A stretch of DNA of 48,535 nucleotides from positions 1-48,535 of the forward strand of contig JAABRD010000038.1 of assembly GCA_011391085.1 (NCBI GenBank). Reading direction: 5' to 3'. Below are positions 9,501 through 16,450 of this stretch, piece after piece. Position numbers and translations under genes: made by a program. The notes under the pieces were generated by a model. That model saw nothing but the letters and a program-made list of their open reading frames with translations. It made no database searches and was not told where the DNA came from. Position 1 is the first letter of the stretch. Every line of letters starts with the position of its first letter. Origin of the DNA: Thiotrichaceae bacterium (GTDB lineage Bacteria > Pseudomonadota > Gammaproteobacteria > Beggiatoales > Beggiatoaceae).

Positions 9501-12390
9501 CTATGTCGCTGGGTTTGGCGACCATGCTATTACCTTGTTACGCATTGCCAGTAGTGACCTGCAACTGACTCTTAGCAGTGATAAAACCTCTGTCAATATT
9601 GCCGAAGGCTTTGCTTACACGGTGACGGTCACCAATAACGGTCCCAATCCGGCTACCAACCTGGTTTTAACTGCTAATCTGCCAGCCCATGTGCGGCTCC
9701 TGCAACCGCCGCTGGATACTTGTAATGTGGAGATCAACACATCTAGTTCTGCGGAAGAATCGGGATCGACATTAACTTGTCAAGTGGATTATTTGGAAGC
9801 GGATCACAGTCTCAAACTGACGTTGTTACTGTCTGCTAACGACACGGGCGAATTTACCACGACAGTGACGGTCACCAGTGACCAATTTGACCCGACCTCA
9901 AATACGGCCCAAGAATCTATCAAGGTCGTCTCCACGGCAGATTTAGAACTGAGTATGCTGGCTACACCTACCCTTCTCAGTATTGGCACTGACATCACTT
10001 ATCACCTCACGGTCACCAATAAAGGTCCTGACGTGGCCAAAGAAGTCATAGTGACTGACACTTTGCCTGAAAATATGCAGTTTGTGTCAGCCACCACCGA
10101 TTTGGCGGAAGGAAGTTGTCAACTGTCTCATCAATTGACCGAAGTTCTCTGCACGTTGCCAAAATTGCAAACGGGTTCTCAATCCCTCCTCACCCTAGTG
10201 TTGACGGCCACCATGGAGGGCAAATTGACCAATCGCGCGACGGTCACCAGTGCCGCGGTGGACCCGCAATTGCCCAATAACAATACGGAACAAACTGTGA
10301 CTGTCACTCTCAACATCATTGACGAAACCTATGACAATCAAACTGGAGAAGTGCGTGACTACATTATCTCCCCCACGGGGGCCGTGATTGGAGGTAAATT
10401 GTCTGGCACCATCACCAATCAAGGATTGATTAAAGATGCCCACATTCTCCCCAATACCCTAATCAAAGGCGAATGTGCGGAGAATCTCCACTTGCGTCAA
10501 GCCCTCAGTCTATGTGGCAAACTGTCAGGCACAATCACCAATGAAGGGACCTTGGAAAATGTCCAACTTCTCAGCGACACCACCATCAATGGCGGCCTCC
10601 TCCGTGGCGACATTACGGGCTTCCCCGCTTCCCCAGCTATCCTTAACTCTACCATTGCGGCAGGGACTCGTCTCTCCTACGTGCATATTGCAGTAGGCAG
10701 TGTGGTGGACCCGAAAGCGATTTTAGGTGACGGGGCGCGTTTCCTCTCCAATTCTAACATCCCTCCAGAAATGGACTTGATGACTGCGTTACCCTTTATC
10801 ATTGAACCGATTAGCAACCGCAAGTCGGTGCATCTCCTCAATGATATTTTGGTAGGTGGTGACACCTTGTTGACTGCTATCAACAAGTTGCCTGACTTGG
10901 CCAATAACAATCTGGTTTTGACTCAGGACACGTTCACCGGGAACGTTTATCTGGCAATGGGCAACGACCTCTTTGTGCTGTCCCCCGCGCTGGTTCGTCA
11001 AGCCCCAAAAGATGCGGCAGTGGGTATCACTCTCAACACCGATGGTAGCGTCGTCTTCATTACCGAATCGCGACGTTGGATAGAGGTGCAACCGAGTATT
11101 CAAAGTCCCGCTTCTTTTCAAGACGCGCTGACTTCGTTTGGACTGTCTCATTTCACTGCCCATGCCGATGGTAATCTCACCATTGATGCCTCCGATCTCG
11201 CCTACTTCACAGCCCGTCCCGACTGGCAAACACAAGCAGGTAGTCCGTTTGATACGTTGGGATTAGAAGCACAACCGTCGCCTTTCATCAAGGGGGCTGT
11301 GATCTTCTTGTTGAGATTTGTGGAGAAAGATGGAGTCACCCGGCGGCAACAGTATTTTTACCCGGCGGCGGCCCATCCACTGGAATTACGGACGGTGTTA
11401 GCGGGCATACCAGGCGCCTCGGCGGTAAAATTTTACAACAATGGAACGGTGTCGGTGACCATTAACGACATCACTTATACCGCTGCCTTTGATTACTTGG
11501 TTCAAAAGGGACCCACTAGCAAGGTCACGCAATTACTGATTGTGCCTGATCAAAATGGGGATGGTAGTGAAGACGTGCGAGTGGTGTATGCCAATGGGGA
11601 TCAACAACTGCTGTTCTTAGTTCCCTTCCCTGAATTGGTGACGCAAATTCAGGCGATTCCAGAGGTTCAGCGTCGTTATACAGTGACGGAAGATGTCAAT
11701 GGGAACTTGGTGTTTATGTATCTTCTCAAACGTCAAGTCATGCAGGTGACTAACGTCACTCAAGTCAGTGCTGATACGCCTTCTAGCATGGTGATCTATC
11801 CTGATGGTAGCGGTCTGTTTGTAACCGATTCAGGTCAACAGATTCGGACGCAACCGCTGGTGCAAGACTTGCTTAGTTTGCAAACGGCGATTCGTTCGAT
11901 GGGATTGCAAGGGGTGTTAGTAGAAGGCAATGGTAACCTCACCATTGCTGCTTCTGCTACATTGAGTTACAGTGCCCGTCCCGCGTTGGAATCGACTCTC
12001 ACTTGGCTGACGATGCCGACGGGGTTGCAAGTGGTGCCGACTTCATTGCCTGGCGTCATCAATGTCATTCTGGTCTTCCGTGATGAGATGGGGAATAAAC
12101 GTCAGCAGTTGATTTATCCCGCGGCCTTGGACCCGCAAAATTTGTACACATTCTTTGCCAATGCGCCTGGCGTGAGTGCCGTGACACTCAACAACGACGG
12201 GACGATTGCGGTGCTTGGAACGGGTCCAATTCAGTTCCGTGGCATGTTTGATTATGCCGTGCAAACGGGTGACTTGCCAACGGGTGGAATTCAGTTCACT
12301 GAGGTACCGGATGTCAATGGCGATGGGATTACGGATTATCTGGTGAGTGATGGGAATGGGAGGCGGCAGGTGATTTATCGGCTGCCGTGA
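3520..12390 (+). CDS. Giant secreted NHL/YVTN-propeller/DUF11 surface protein
   Basis: 2956 residues with a Sec-type signal peptide (hydrophobic LLFLTLLSTVHAA, cleavage near residue 26). In order: about six NHL repeats (28-375, recurring NLYIADTGNHRIRK); a TGxGxVTG...CGxxC...GWSGDC beta-repeat (390-470); a YVTN/lactonase-like propeller (475-838); six DUF11 modules beginning near residues 840, 973, 1101, 1229, 1360 and 1499; a second YVTN propeller (1650-2010); two more DUF11 modules (2012, 2141); a Gly/Thr-rich beta-helical-looking stretch (2270-2480); and two copies of a roughly 210-residue module ending in DQNGDG / DVNGDG acidic loops. No catalytic residues, LPXTG or obvious membrane anchor is seen. 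An adhesin, sheath or matrix role is inference. The 20-mer repeat occurs at 5440-5459 and twice at 8233-8282. No clear ribosome site is visible before the ATG. Confidence 0.85.
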   Translation: MSILTQFSKSFTTLLFLTLLSTVHAADSITTIAGDGTSGYAGDGKDAAKDGRLNTPSDILIGPTGNVYIVDTNNHILRRVDNTGILTTLAGQPQTAGYSDTTQPATQAQFNHPNSIVTDGKGNFYIADTSNHAIRKMDTEDKVSTLAGKGDLLPGYAGDTQPAIEAQLNAPKGLALDGQGNLYVADTGNHVIRKIENVGNPDSKPIITTVVGGGTNESVNGTPATTVQLKAPSAIALDSTGNILYIVDSAANRILKVENINDADPTKHLASQIAGGGTTGLGDGGLAIAAQLQTPSDLALDSQGNLYIADTGNHRIRKVDVKNIITTLVGTGTAGSSGDGSLPTNAQLNGPLGITIDSQDTLYIADTNNHRIRKILHQEEPTQSVTLTIILAGTGTGVVTGPVGGSLIGINCGTQCTETYSINTPVALQATAGENATFVGWSGDCTDTQTAFTVTLNADKKCTATFDRVVEPSTLTFVEAQRDGISGVDGLAGATSVVVSADGQFVYATGYFDNGVAVFQRDANTGLLTFTQVIKEGINNVKDLQGANAIAVSPDNKNVYVTGSRSNAIVVLNRDLTLVQFQENGVGGVDGLGGVSAVALSADGQRVYATGTRDNALVVFSRNDNSGLLTFLEVRKKGVAGLEALAGATSVATTHSLTALTDIYVASSTDNAITHFRRDPAVGELTFVVAMTTYPTAEGKTVNFSGVYGILVSPDDNHVYVTQRGGIVVFSRDLTTGVLTFQTIYSSKVSGISGFTGSPLAIKPDGTELYVTSVDDNALTIFARDPKTGLLVMRNSILNNTGNVETLDGVMGVAISPDGRHLYTASLRSNAVSLFSAMAIDLEVTMTDNPDPVAINSPLTYTITVTNKGNDAAPDVVLTDTLPSTVTFVSATPSQGTCVLPTIEGQMTCQLGTLDTEKPVTIEVKVTTPATVSGKQDKLVHKATVTTSQKDSNEDNNIVQEETIIKETVPQADLAVSLTTTPASTTMPVNSTFTYTFTVINQGPDTATENVLTITLPTGVTFNAANSDPDCTPTTGDPLKLICTLGTGDPSAKGEMPIVVTLPATPANLTLTATFTGKEADPMPDNNTVTHSLNVIETVDVDLEVLDAFADPNTLAVASQKPIVYKIKVRNNANIPANEVTLTGGPWPTKQVGYVSDTAGCTFDANDNLVCKLGTLDGQATKEVNIQTMPLEPGLDIPIKFTVASSQSKDSNSVNDSKVAILNISGQVANLVVSVADSTAGKPAAINSPITYTITVNNNGPQATVASLKLELSLPKGDAVLEDVTGTGITCKAGSTSASSECTLPTLLPNDKSIITAKVTPKGTGTLSFTATATVTGDAFDPTKDNNKVTKDLAISDANADLAITLAASPLPVLKGEALTFETAVTNNGPDEATDVAVELTLPASFTFKSAESDNLGGDCVVTLGEAGNSLIKCPLNPLPESKSYLLRIVTTPTEGGRFDSSVTVTSNVFDPVLTDNTAILLKNDGVTPIQIEVTQFLADLGVTTTLTPDSPVVNNTLIYTLTVTNQGPNDATEVNLTNTLPPANQVRFDSAKVTPAVTGNQCYDPGPGLPGLEASAGAVPGLEASAGTRLLTCSIAKLPANGTATVTLTVTPLTVGDITHTVSVKSAEYDANANDNQVTTTTYVNNPDTLFFVEALKDGEKGVVGLQRVIAIALTPDGNHLYAVSFGSNALVVFSRNPSDGKLSYVQTLTDNQTGIDGLDAATDVAVSPDGSYIYATALNDSAVSVFKRDTVTGQLTFVEIQKDGTGDIDGLGGPFALHVIDKHVYVAGSGDDAVAVFARDSKTGKLTFVEAQKDPSLDGIDAITVSPDGLQVVTANANSDSLTVFNRDPTTGRLSLLQTLTNGMEGVQGLDAASDVLFSPDNKQLYATAGGTDNTLSVFRASPTDHQLSSIQLFRDGQAGLDGLNGAAGLTLSPDGNYLYVAGTNDNAITMFKRDPVDGKLTFLDMVRNTDKGLQGLGGARAIAVSPTGSHIYVAGFGDHAITLLRIASSDLQLTLSSDKTSVNIAEGFAYTVTVTNNGPNPATNLVLTANLPAHVRLLQPPLDTCNVEINTSSSAEESGSTLTCQVDYLEADHSLKLTLLLSANDTGEFTTTVTVTSDQFDPTSNTAQESIKVVSTADLELSMLATPTLLSIGTDITYHLTVTNKGPDVAKEVIVTDTLPENMQFVSATTDLAEGSCQLSHQLTEVLCTLPKLQTGSQSLLTLVLTATMEGKLTNRATVTSAAVDPQLPNNNTEQTVTVTLNIIDETYDNQTGEVRDYIISPTGAVIGGKLSGTITNQGLIKDAHILPNTLIKGECAENLHLRQALSLCGKLSGTITNEGTLENVQLLSDTTINGGLLRGDITGFPASPAILNSTIAAGTRLSYVHIAVGSVVDPKAILGDGARFLSNSNIPPEMDLMTALPFIIEPISNRKSVHLLNDILVGGDTLLTAINKLPDLANNNLVLTQDTFTGNVYLAMGNDLFVLSPALVRQAPKDAAVGITLNTDGSVVFITESRRWIEVQPSIQSPASFQDALTSFGLSHFTAHADGNLTIDASDLAYFTARPDWQTQAGSPFDTLGLEAQPSPFIKGAVIFLLRFVEKDGVTRRQQYFYPAAAHPLELRTVLAGIPGASAVKFYNNGTVSVTINDITYTAAFDYLVQKGPTSKVTQLLIVPDQNGDGSEDVRVVYANGDQQLLFLVPFPELVTQIQAIPEVQRRYTVTEDVNGNLVFMYLLKRQVMQVTNVTQVSADTPSSMVIYPDGSGLFVTDSGQQIRTQPLVQDLLSLQTAIRSMGLQGVLVEGNGNLTIAASATLSYSARPALESTLTWLTMPTGLQVVPTSLPGVINVILVFRDEMGNKRQQLIYPAALDPQNLYTFFANAPGVSAVTLNNDGTIAVLGTGPIQFRGMFDYAVQTGDLPTGGIQFTEVPDVNGDGITDYLVSDGNGRRQVIYRLP
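5440..5459 (+). repeat. GLEALAG 20-mer in the first propeller
   Basis: An exact match to GGACTAGAGGCTTTAGCCGG, read GLEALAG. Neighbouring propeller blades have GVDGLAGATSV-type sequence at the same place, so here the repeat replaces rather than lengthens the blade. Confidence 0.85.
8217..8282 (+). repeat. Two 20-mer copies inserted in a DUF11 module
   Basis: GGACTAGAGGCTTCAGCCGG at 8233-8252 and again at 8263-8282, 30 bases apart, with a shorter CCGGGAC duplication just before. They encode PGLEASAG twice, between the CY and LLTC parts of a DUF11 module that is otherwise continuous, so this looks like an in-frame insertion of roughly 20 residues. Confidence 0.85.
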
Positions 12391-12404
12391 TTTTCGGGTC
12401 TATG

Positions 12405-12438
12405 AGAAACTGAGTTTCGGAAAGCAAACTCAGTTTCT
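12405..12438 (+). terminator. GAAACTGAGTTTC-family hairpin after the giant gene
   Basis: AGAAACTGAGTTT, CGGAAAGC, AAACTCAGTTTCT. The stem begins 15 bases after the stop codon. The same hairpin type occurs at 47711-47744. There is no clear T tail, so it may be a repeat that serves as a terminator. Confidence 0.5.
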
Positions 12439-12449
12439 TAGGCGGTTTG

Positions 12450-12556
12450 GCATTGACCGTCTGGTGACAGTTCCCGTCGAGAGTTGGTAGTACACAAGTC
12501 ATGGTAGGCAATTGACTCCAGTCGCAGGGACCTGTGGCGGTGGTGGCTGTTTGCAC
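12450..12556 (-). pseudogene. Possible DUF11-module remnant
   Basis: Read on the minus strand this stretch gives CDWSQLPTMTCVLPTLDG. It resembles the end of a DUF11 module, for example CDSSQFPTVTCPLPDLSG in the 1664-residue protein at 16620-21614. No start or domain context is preserved. It lies downstream of the minus-strand gene at 12683-14941 and may be a decayed piece of a larger surface gene. Confidence 0.4.
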
Positions 12557-12570
12557 TTCCTGCCCGGTTC

Positions 12571-12605
12571 AAAAAAAAACCTTCGAGGTCAAAAACCTCG
12601 AAGGT
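12571..12605 (-). terminator. Rho-independent terminator for the 12683-14941 gene
   Basis: On the minus strand, the stem ACCTTCGAGGT/ACCTCGAAGGT is followed by nine T (A9 at 12571-12579 on the plus strand), about 80 bases past the stop codon. Stem plus uninterrupted T run is the classic intrinsic terminator. Confidence 0.85.
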
Positions 12606-12621
12606 CCAATCAGTTTCATCA

Positions 12622-12647
12622 GGGGTTCAAAGCGACGCTTTGACCCC
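12622..12647. repeat. AAAGCGACGCTTT palindrome
   Basis: GGGGTTCAAAGCGACGCTTTGACCCC forms a near-perfect stem between the stop codon and the terminator of the minus-strand gene. The AAAGCG(A/T)CGCTTT core recurs inside rlmKL (40665-40755). Confidence 0.7.
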
Positions 12648-12682
12648 TAAACTTGCAGAGTTTGGAACGAAACCAAGAACCA

Positions 12683-14941
12683 TTACCGGGCGGCGGCTGA
12701 GACCAGCCAATCCCAGTAAAAGGTACTCGTCCCTTCCCAGTTCTTCTCTTCCAGACCGTAACAATAGGTCGTTTTAGCAACCACTTGATGATCCTTGTAA
12801 GAGTAAGAGGCACCGCGCATAAAGGCACCTTTTGCAACAAGAGGTTGGTCGTTTAACTTCGTCACCTCCGTGTAATCTGCCACTTGCCGAGAAGTGCATT
12901 GACCATCTGCGGGGGCTTTGGCACGCCAGAGGTTAAAACCGAGACTGTCAGCTTCAGACAACGTTTCCCATTGAACGAGAATACTGTTGCCACTGGGAAT
13001 CGCCAGGAACTCACCCAAAGTCACTAACAAAGGTTTTTCAGCGGCGACCACCAAGTCTTCATACCCGGTCACATTCCCTTCTGTATCCACGCTTTCTAAC
13101 CCATAGTAGTAAGTCTTTCCCGCTTCCAGCGTGTCATCCAGATAGGAATAGGTATTCTTCCCCAGACCATTATCTTTGCTGGGCACCAAGGACGAGTTTA
13201 CCTTCACAATGTCAACAAACTTCCCATCAGCATCCTTCTGGGCACGATAGACGTTAAACCCAGCATTGCCAAACTCCACCAACGTTTGCCATCTGACTTT
13301 GACCTGTTGCGAGTTCACAAATTCCGCAGCGACGCCTTGTAAAGCGACTAAAGGTAGTTTCGTACAATTAGCCGTTTCTGATGGAGAACGCATTACCTCT
13401 CCTCTACCACGTATCGCACCGGCCAAACGACTCTTAGTCCAGACCACCACTTGGTCGGCGCCTTTTTGCACCTTGTTGGCAATGTCTGCCACCTTCTTTG
13501 CATACGTGGCGACCTTCCCTGACCAGAAGGCGACTTTGTCAGCGAAGGCTGCAATGGTGCAGAGGAATTGACAGGCGAAGGGCATGAAGGGGACGAGGAA
13601 GGTGGCCACTTTGCTGACTACCGAGGCGACTTTGGCAACCACTTCGGCGACTTTTCCGACAAAGTTGGCGACCTTGCCGATAAAACCTGCCACTTTGCTG
13701 ACAAAGCCGGCTACTTTGTTAACAAAGCCTTTTACAGCCTTAAATACGTTACTCCAAAATCCTCTAAGATGAAGAGGAGGATTCACATAGCAAGTCCCAT
13801 CTTGGTCAACCAGCAAGTAATTACCCTGCGCATCAATCTTGATGGTCATTCCACTTTCTGCATCTTTGACTTCATGGCGTCCATCGGCGTAAACTGTATC
13901 AGATAAGCCAGGGTATTCCTCATCGGTGACCGTATAACTCCCATCTTGATTCATCTGCGCTGCCATCCCAGGAAACGCTTTGTCCATGACGGTTTGAGAA
14001 CCTTCCCGATCCACCTTCAAGGTCATGCCAGGAAACTCTTGATGAGTCACCAGTTGCGTACCATCGGTGCGCACTTCCGCCACCGCCCCTGGAAATTGCG
14101 CCTGGTCAGCCACGGTATAACTGCCATCTGCATGAAGGGCAATCTGAGTGGTAGGAGAATCGTGGTCAACAATCGAATAACCACCGTTACCATCGGGCGT
14201 AAAATCTAAGGTAGAAGCAGTCCCAGTTCCAGTGAAGTCTTTACCGGTGATGAAAGTCATCGTTTCATCATTGCTACGCAACCCACTTCTGGCACCGGTA
14301 CGAGGCGAGACAACGACATTGGCCGTGCCATTGTTGCCTAGATAATTGCTATCCTTTTTCACTTCCGTAATAGCCATTGGCACTTCGGCAGTGTTGGTAG
14401 ATTTAGGAGTAATCTGCATGGAGTATTCATTATCGCAGACGGTAATGCTATTATCCGCATTGAAGTCCACGCAAGCGACACTCTCCCGTGGTGGTAACAA
14501 TCCAAAATTAACTGCCACCGACTGGTCTCCCCCTGGGATATTGACCGTATGGAAGGCAACCATCCCTCCGTCAGATTTAACGGGTGCGGTTTGTTTCCAA
14601 CCCGCAGGTAAATCCACCCACACTTGGGCGATACCTGAGTTAAGCGACGTTATCCAATAGTTGCCATTCGCATCTGACTGAGTGGTAAATTGACCATTGG
14701 AATTGGCCAAATAAATGGTGAGATTGACACCTTTACGTTCCCCAGAATCAAAGACACCGTTCTGGTTTTCGTCAAGGAACATCGTCCCCGTCAAAGTTGC
14801 CGCTGGAACAACGAATGGCAACCCACTTAACAGGACCGCCGCAGGCCACATTTTCCAATTGAAACGGTGGCACCAGCGCGTAAAGCGGTCTTTCCATTGG
14901 CGAGTTTGGGAAGTTACCCAAGTATTAAAATGTAAGTTCAT
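12683..14941 (-). CDS. Secreted SdrD-B-like protein with amphipathic KVA repeats
   Basis: I chose the ATG at 14941, preceded by AAAGAGAC, which gives 752 residues; the frame is open 10 codons further up. An N-terminal basic stretch and hydrophobic MWPAAVLLSGLPFVVPAA suggest an export signal. SdrD-B-like domain follows (GTMFLDENQNGVFDSGERKG). Then comes a short region with NADNSITVCDNEY, and about six degenerate 20-22-residue repeats of the type DGSYTVTDEEYPG. A roughly 90-residue segment of heptads KVAGFVS/KVANFVG/KVAEVVA (about 415-505) follows, and two fibronectin-III-like modules containing YYYGLESVD and YCYGLEEKN close the protein. The gene is convergent with the giant NHL protein and shares beta-sandwich module style and ribosome-site pattern with the vWA protein at 16620-21614. 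Function unknown; surface attachment or matrix role is inference. Confidence 0.8.
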   Translation of the reverse strand: MNLHFNTWVTSQTRQWKDRFTRWCHRFNWKMWPAAVLLSGLPFVVPAATLTGTMFLDENQNGVFDSGERKGVNLTIYLANSNGQFTTQSDANGNYWITSLNSGIAQVWVDLPAGWKQTAPVKSDGGMVAFHTVNIPGGDQSVAVNFGLLPPRESVACVDFNADNSITVCDNEYSMQITPKSTNTAEVPMAITEVKKDSNYLGNNGTANVVVSPRTGARSGLRSNDETMTFITGKDFTGTGTASTLDFTPDGNGGYSIVDHDSPTTQIALHADGSYTVADQAQFPGAVAEVRTDGTQLVTHQEFPGMTLKVDREGSQTVMDKAFPGMAAQMNQDGSYTVTDEEYPGLSDTVYADGRHEVKDAESGMTIKIDAQGNYLLVDQDGTCYVNPPLHLRGFWSNVFKAVKGFVNKVAGFVSKVAGFIGKVANFVGKVAEVVAKVASVVSKVATFLVPFMPFACQFLCTIAAFADKVAFWSGKVATYAKKVADIANKVQKGADQVVVWTKSRLAGAIRGRGEVMRSPSETANCTKLPLVALQGVAAEFVNSQQVKVRWQTLVEFGNAGFNVYRAQKDADGKFVDIVKVNSSLVPSKDNGLGKNTYSYLDDTLEAGKTYYYGLESVDTEGNVTGYEDLVVAAEKPLLVTLGEFLAIPSGNSILVQWETLSEADSLGFNLWRAKAPADGQCTSRQVADYTEVTKLNDQPLVAKGAFMRGASYSYKDHQVVAKTTYCYGLEEKNWEGTSTFYWDWLVSAAAR

Positions 14942-15020
14942 AAAAGTCTCTTTAATATAGACATGATTCAAGTAGATTGTTGGTAAGAAACTTAGTTTCT
15001 TTAGTTGTGCATTGTTAAAT

Positions 15021-15091
15021 TTGATGCTATCATCTTCCTTTGCCTCAAATTAAATCCTTGCAAAGGAGTTAAATAAACCATGAGTATCCCT
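15021..15091 (+). repeat. 71-bp direct repeat, copy 1 (uma2 leader)
   Basis: Identical base for base to 15903-15973. It contains a good ribosome site (AAGGAG) and the start ATGAGTATCCC. In copy 2 this is the real leader and first codons of the uma2 gene. Here it leads into only a short fragment. Confidence 0.9.
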
Positions 15092-15115
15092 GCTTCCAAT
15101 GCTGAGGAATCAGAT
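15080..15115 (+). pseudogene. 5' fragment of a Uma2-family gene
   Basis: ATGAGTATCCCTGCTTCCAA continues as codons MSIPASNAEES, matching MSIPYSNVEES of the intact gene at 15962. It then diverges after about a dozen codons and hits no domain. It is the leftover upstream copy of a duplication that now brackets the vapBC-like pair. Confidence 0.7.
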
Positions 15116-15168
15116 TGCGCGAAAGAATGTAAACATCTCTTATCTCTTACCTCCTCAAGGAAAATTAT

Positions 15169-15402
15169 ATGTCACTGACAGAACTGCAACCGCTTCTCCA
15201 AAATTTACCTTCTGCTGACAAACTACGCTTGGTACAATGGCTAGTTTCACAAGTTGTAGGTGAACATTCTCTTCACTTAACCACGACTGTCACAAACCCC
15301 AAAAGTGACCCACTCTGGGATATTGTGGGCATGGCGGAAGGAGAACCCGTGAGTGTGGCACGCCATCACGATGCTTATTTATATGGAACGACACTTTTAT
15401 GA
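15169..15402 (+). CDS. VapB-type antitoxin-like protein
   Basis: 77 residues, N-terminal helical MSLTELQPLLQNLPSADKLR and C-terminal SDPLWDIVGMAEGEPVSVA, a pattern found in small proteins encoded ahead of PIN toxins in cyanobacteria and sulfur bacteria. AAGGAAAA lies a good distance before the ATG. It overlaps the PIN gene by 4 bases (ATGA), as in vapBC operons. It would neutralise the downstream ribonuclease and probably repress its own promoter. No DNA-binding fold can be assigned confidently by eye. Confidence 0.7.
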   Translation: MSLTELQPLLQNLPSADKLRLVQWLVSQVVGEHSLHLTTTVTNPKSDPLWDIVGMAEGEPVSVARHHDAYLYGTTLL

Positions 15403-15797
15403 AAACGATGTTTGTGGATACCAGTGCCTGGTTTGCCCTGAGTTGCCGTCAAGACTCAGACCATTTGGCAGTCCGACATCTGTTGGAAACTCAGAGTTTG
15501 CCTCTCCTAACCACGGATTATATCTTGGATGAGACGATAACGTTGTTACAAGCCCGTTTAAACCACGCCTATGCGGTGCGTTTTCTGGACCGTGTACAAA
15601 AGAGTTCTCTCATACAACTAATTTACTTGTTACCCAGACAGATAGAGGCAGCTATGACACTCTTTCGGAATCGTCCCGATAAGAACTGGAGTTTCACTGA
15701 CTGCACTTCTTTTATCGTGATGGAAGAGTACCAAATAGACACTGCGTTTACCTTAGATAAACATTTCCGTCAAGCAGGTTTTCAAATCAAACCTTAA
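15399..15797 (+). CDS. PIN-domain ribonuclease toxin (VapC-like)
   Basis: 132 residues, full PIN length. Acidic metal-binding residues are visible in order: Asp in MFVDTSAW (residue 6), Glu in DYILDETITLL (about 46), and Asp in WSFTDCTSF (about 101) with Asp in AFTLDKHF (about 119). PIN toxins cleave RNA with Mg/Mn. It is coupled to the antitoxin-like gene upstream and followed by a perfect hairpin at 15831-15863. The pair lies between two identical 71-bp copies of the uma2 leader. Confidence 0.88.
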   Translation: MKTMFVDTSAWFALSCRQDSDHLAVRHLLETQSLPLLTTDYILDETITLLQARLNHAYAVRFLDRVQKSSLIQLIYLLPRQIEAAMTLFRNRPDKNWSFTDCTSFIVMEEYQIDTAFTLDKHFRQAGFQIKP

Positions 15798-15830
15798 TTT
15801 ATTGTTTTCGAGACCTCTAGTGTGCTGTTG

Positions 15831-15863
15831 AGATTTGACAACTTTTCAAAAGTTGTCAAATCT
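15831..15863 (+). terminator. Palindromic hairpin after vapC-like gene
   Basis: AGATTTGACAACTTTT and its exact complement form a perfect stem 34 bases after the stop codon. No long T run follows, so termination strength is uncertain. Confidence 0.55.
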
Positions 15864-15902
15864 GGTCTATATCCTGCTACCCATAGTTGCGCATCATTAG
15901 GT

Positions 15903-15973
15903 TTGATGCTATCATCTTCCTTTGCCTCAAATTAAATCCTTGCAAAGGAGTTAAATAAACCATGAGTATCCCT
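15903..15973 (+). repeat. 71-bp direct repeat, copy 2
   Basis: Identical to 15021-15091. Includes the ribosome site and first four codons of the intact uma2 gene. Confidence 0.9.
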
Positions 15974-16444
15974 TATTCCAACGTTGAGGAATCCTACGAT
16001 ATGGGTTCATATAACCATAGTTATCTCCAAACCAGATTAGGCAAATTGCTAGACAGTGACAAATACACGGCCTTTAGCGATTTAAGCCTAGACGTGAGTA
16101 CCTTTGACCTCAGCCAGTTTAAGTTCTCCGTGAAAGAAGAACTGAAACCTGATGTCTGCTTGTATCCTAAGCGCAAATTTCATCGTCCTAACGACATTCT
16201 GAAAATGTCTGAAATGCCCCTCTTAGCGATTGAAATTCTTTCGCCTAAACAAGGTAGCTATGACATTTTGGAAAAGTTCAAAGTCTATTTTGCCCTGGGC
16301 ATCAAATCTTGTTGGCTAGTGGAACCTGCGATTGAAACCATAGCCGTGTATTCCTCTCTGGATAAACGTATCAACTTTGTCTGTGATAAGGTTGTGGACG
16401 ATATTTTAGGTATCCAGTTGCCGATGGTTGAAATTTTTGATTAA
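15962..16444 (+). CDS. Uma2-family (DUF820) PD-(D/E)XK nuclease-like protein
   Basis: 160 residues. The Uma2 pattern is visible: LKPDVCLYPK, then LLAIEILSPKQGSYDILEKF, then YFALGIKSCWLVEP. The D, E and K of the nuclease-like core fall in PDV and EILSP. These genes are numerous in cyanobacteria and filamentous sulfur bacteria; cellular role unresolved. AAGGAG lies 10 bases before the ATG. Immediately downstream lies an array of the 20-mer repeat, which reaches to the stop codon of the convergent vWA gene. Confidence 0.85.
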   Translation: MSIPYSNVEESYDMGSYNHSYLQTRLGKLLDSDKYTAFSDLSLDVSTFDLSQFKFSVKEELKPDVCLYPKRKFHRPNDILKMSEMPLLAIEILSPKQGSYDILEKFKVYFALGIKSCWLVEPAIETIAVYSSLDKRINFVCDKVVDDILGIQLPMVEIFD

Positions 16445-16450
16445 CCTCCT

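Noticed and set aside
13568-13906. Plus-strand frame with GDFGNHFGDFSDKVGDLADK-type repeats
   Set aside because: The periodicity is the antisense image of the KVAxFVx heptads in the minus-strand secreted protein.
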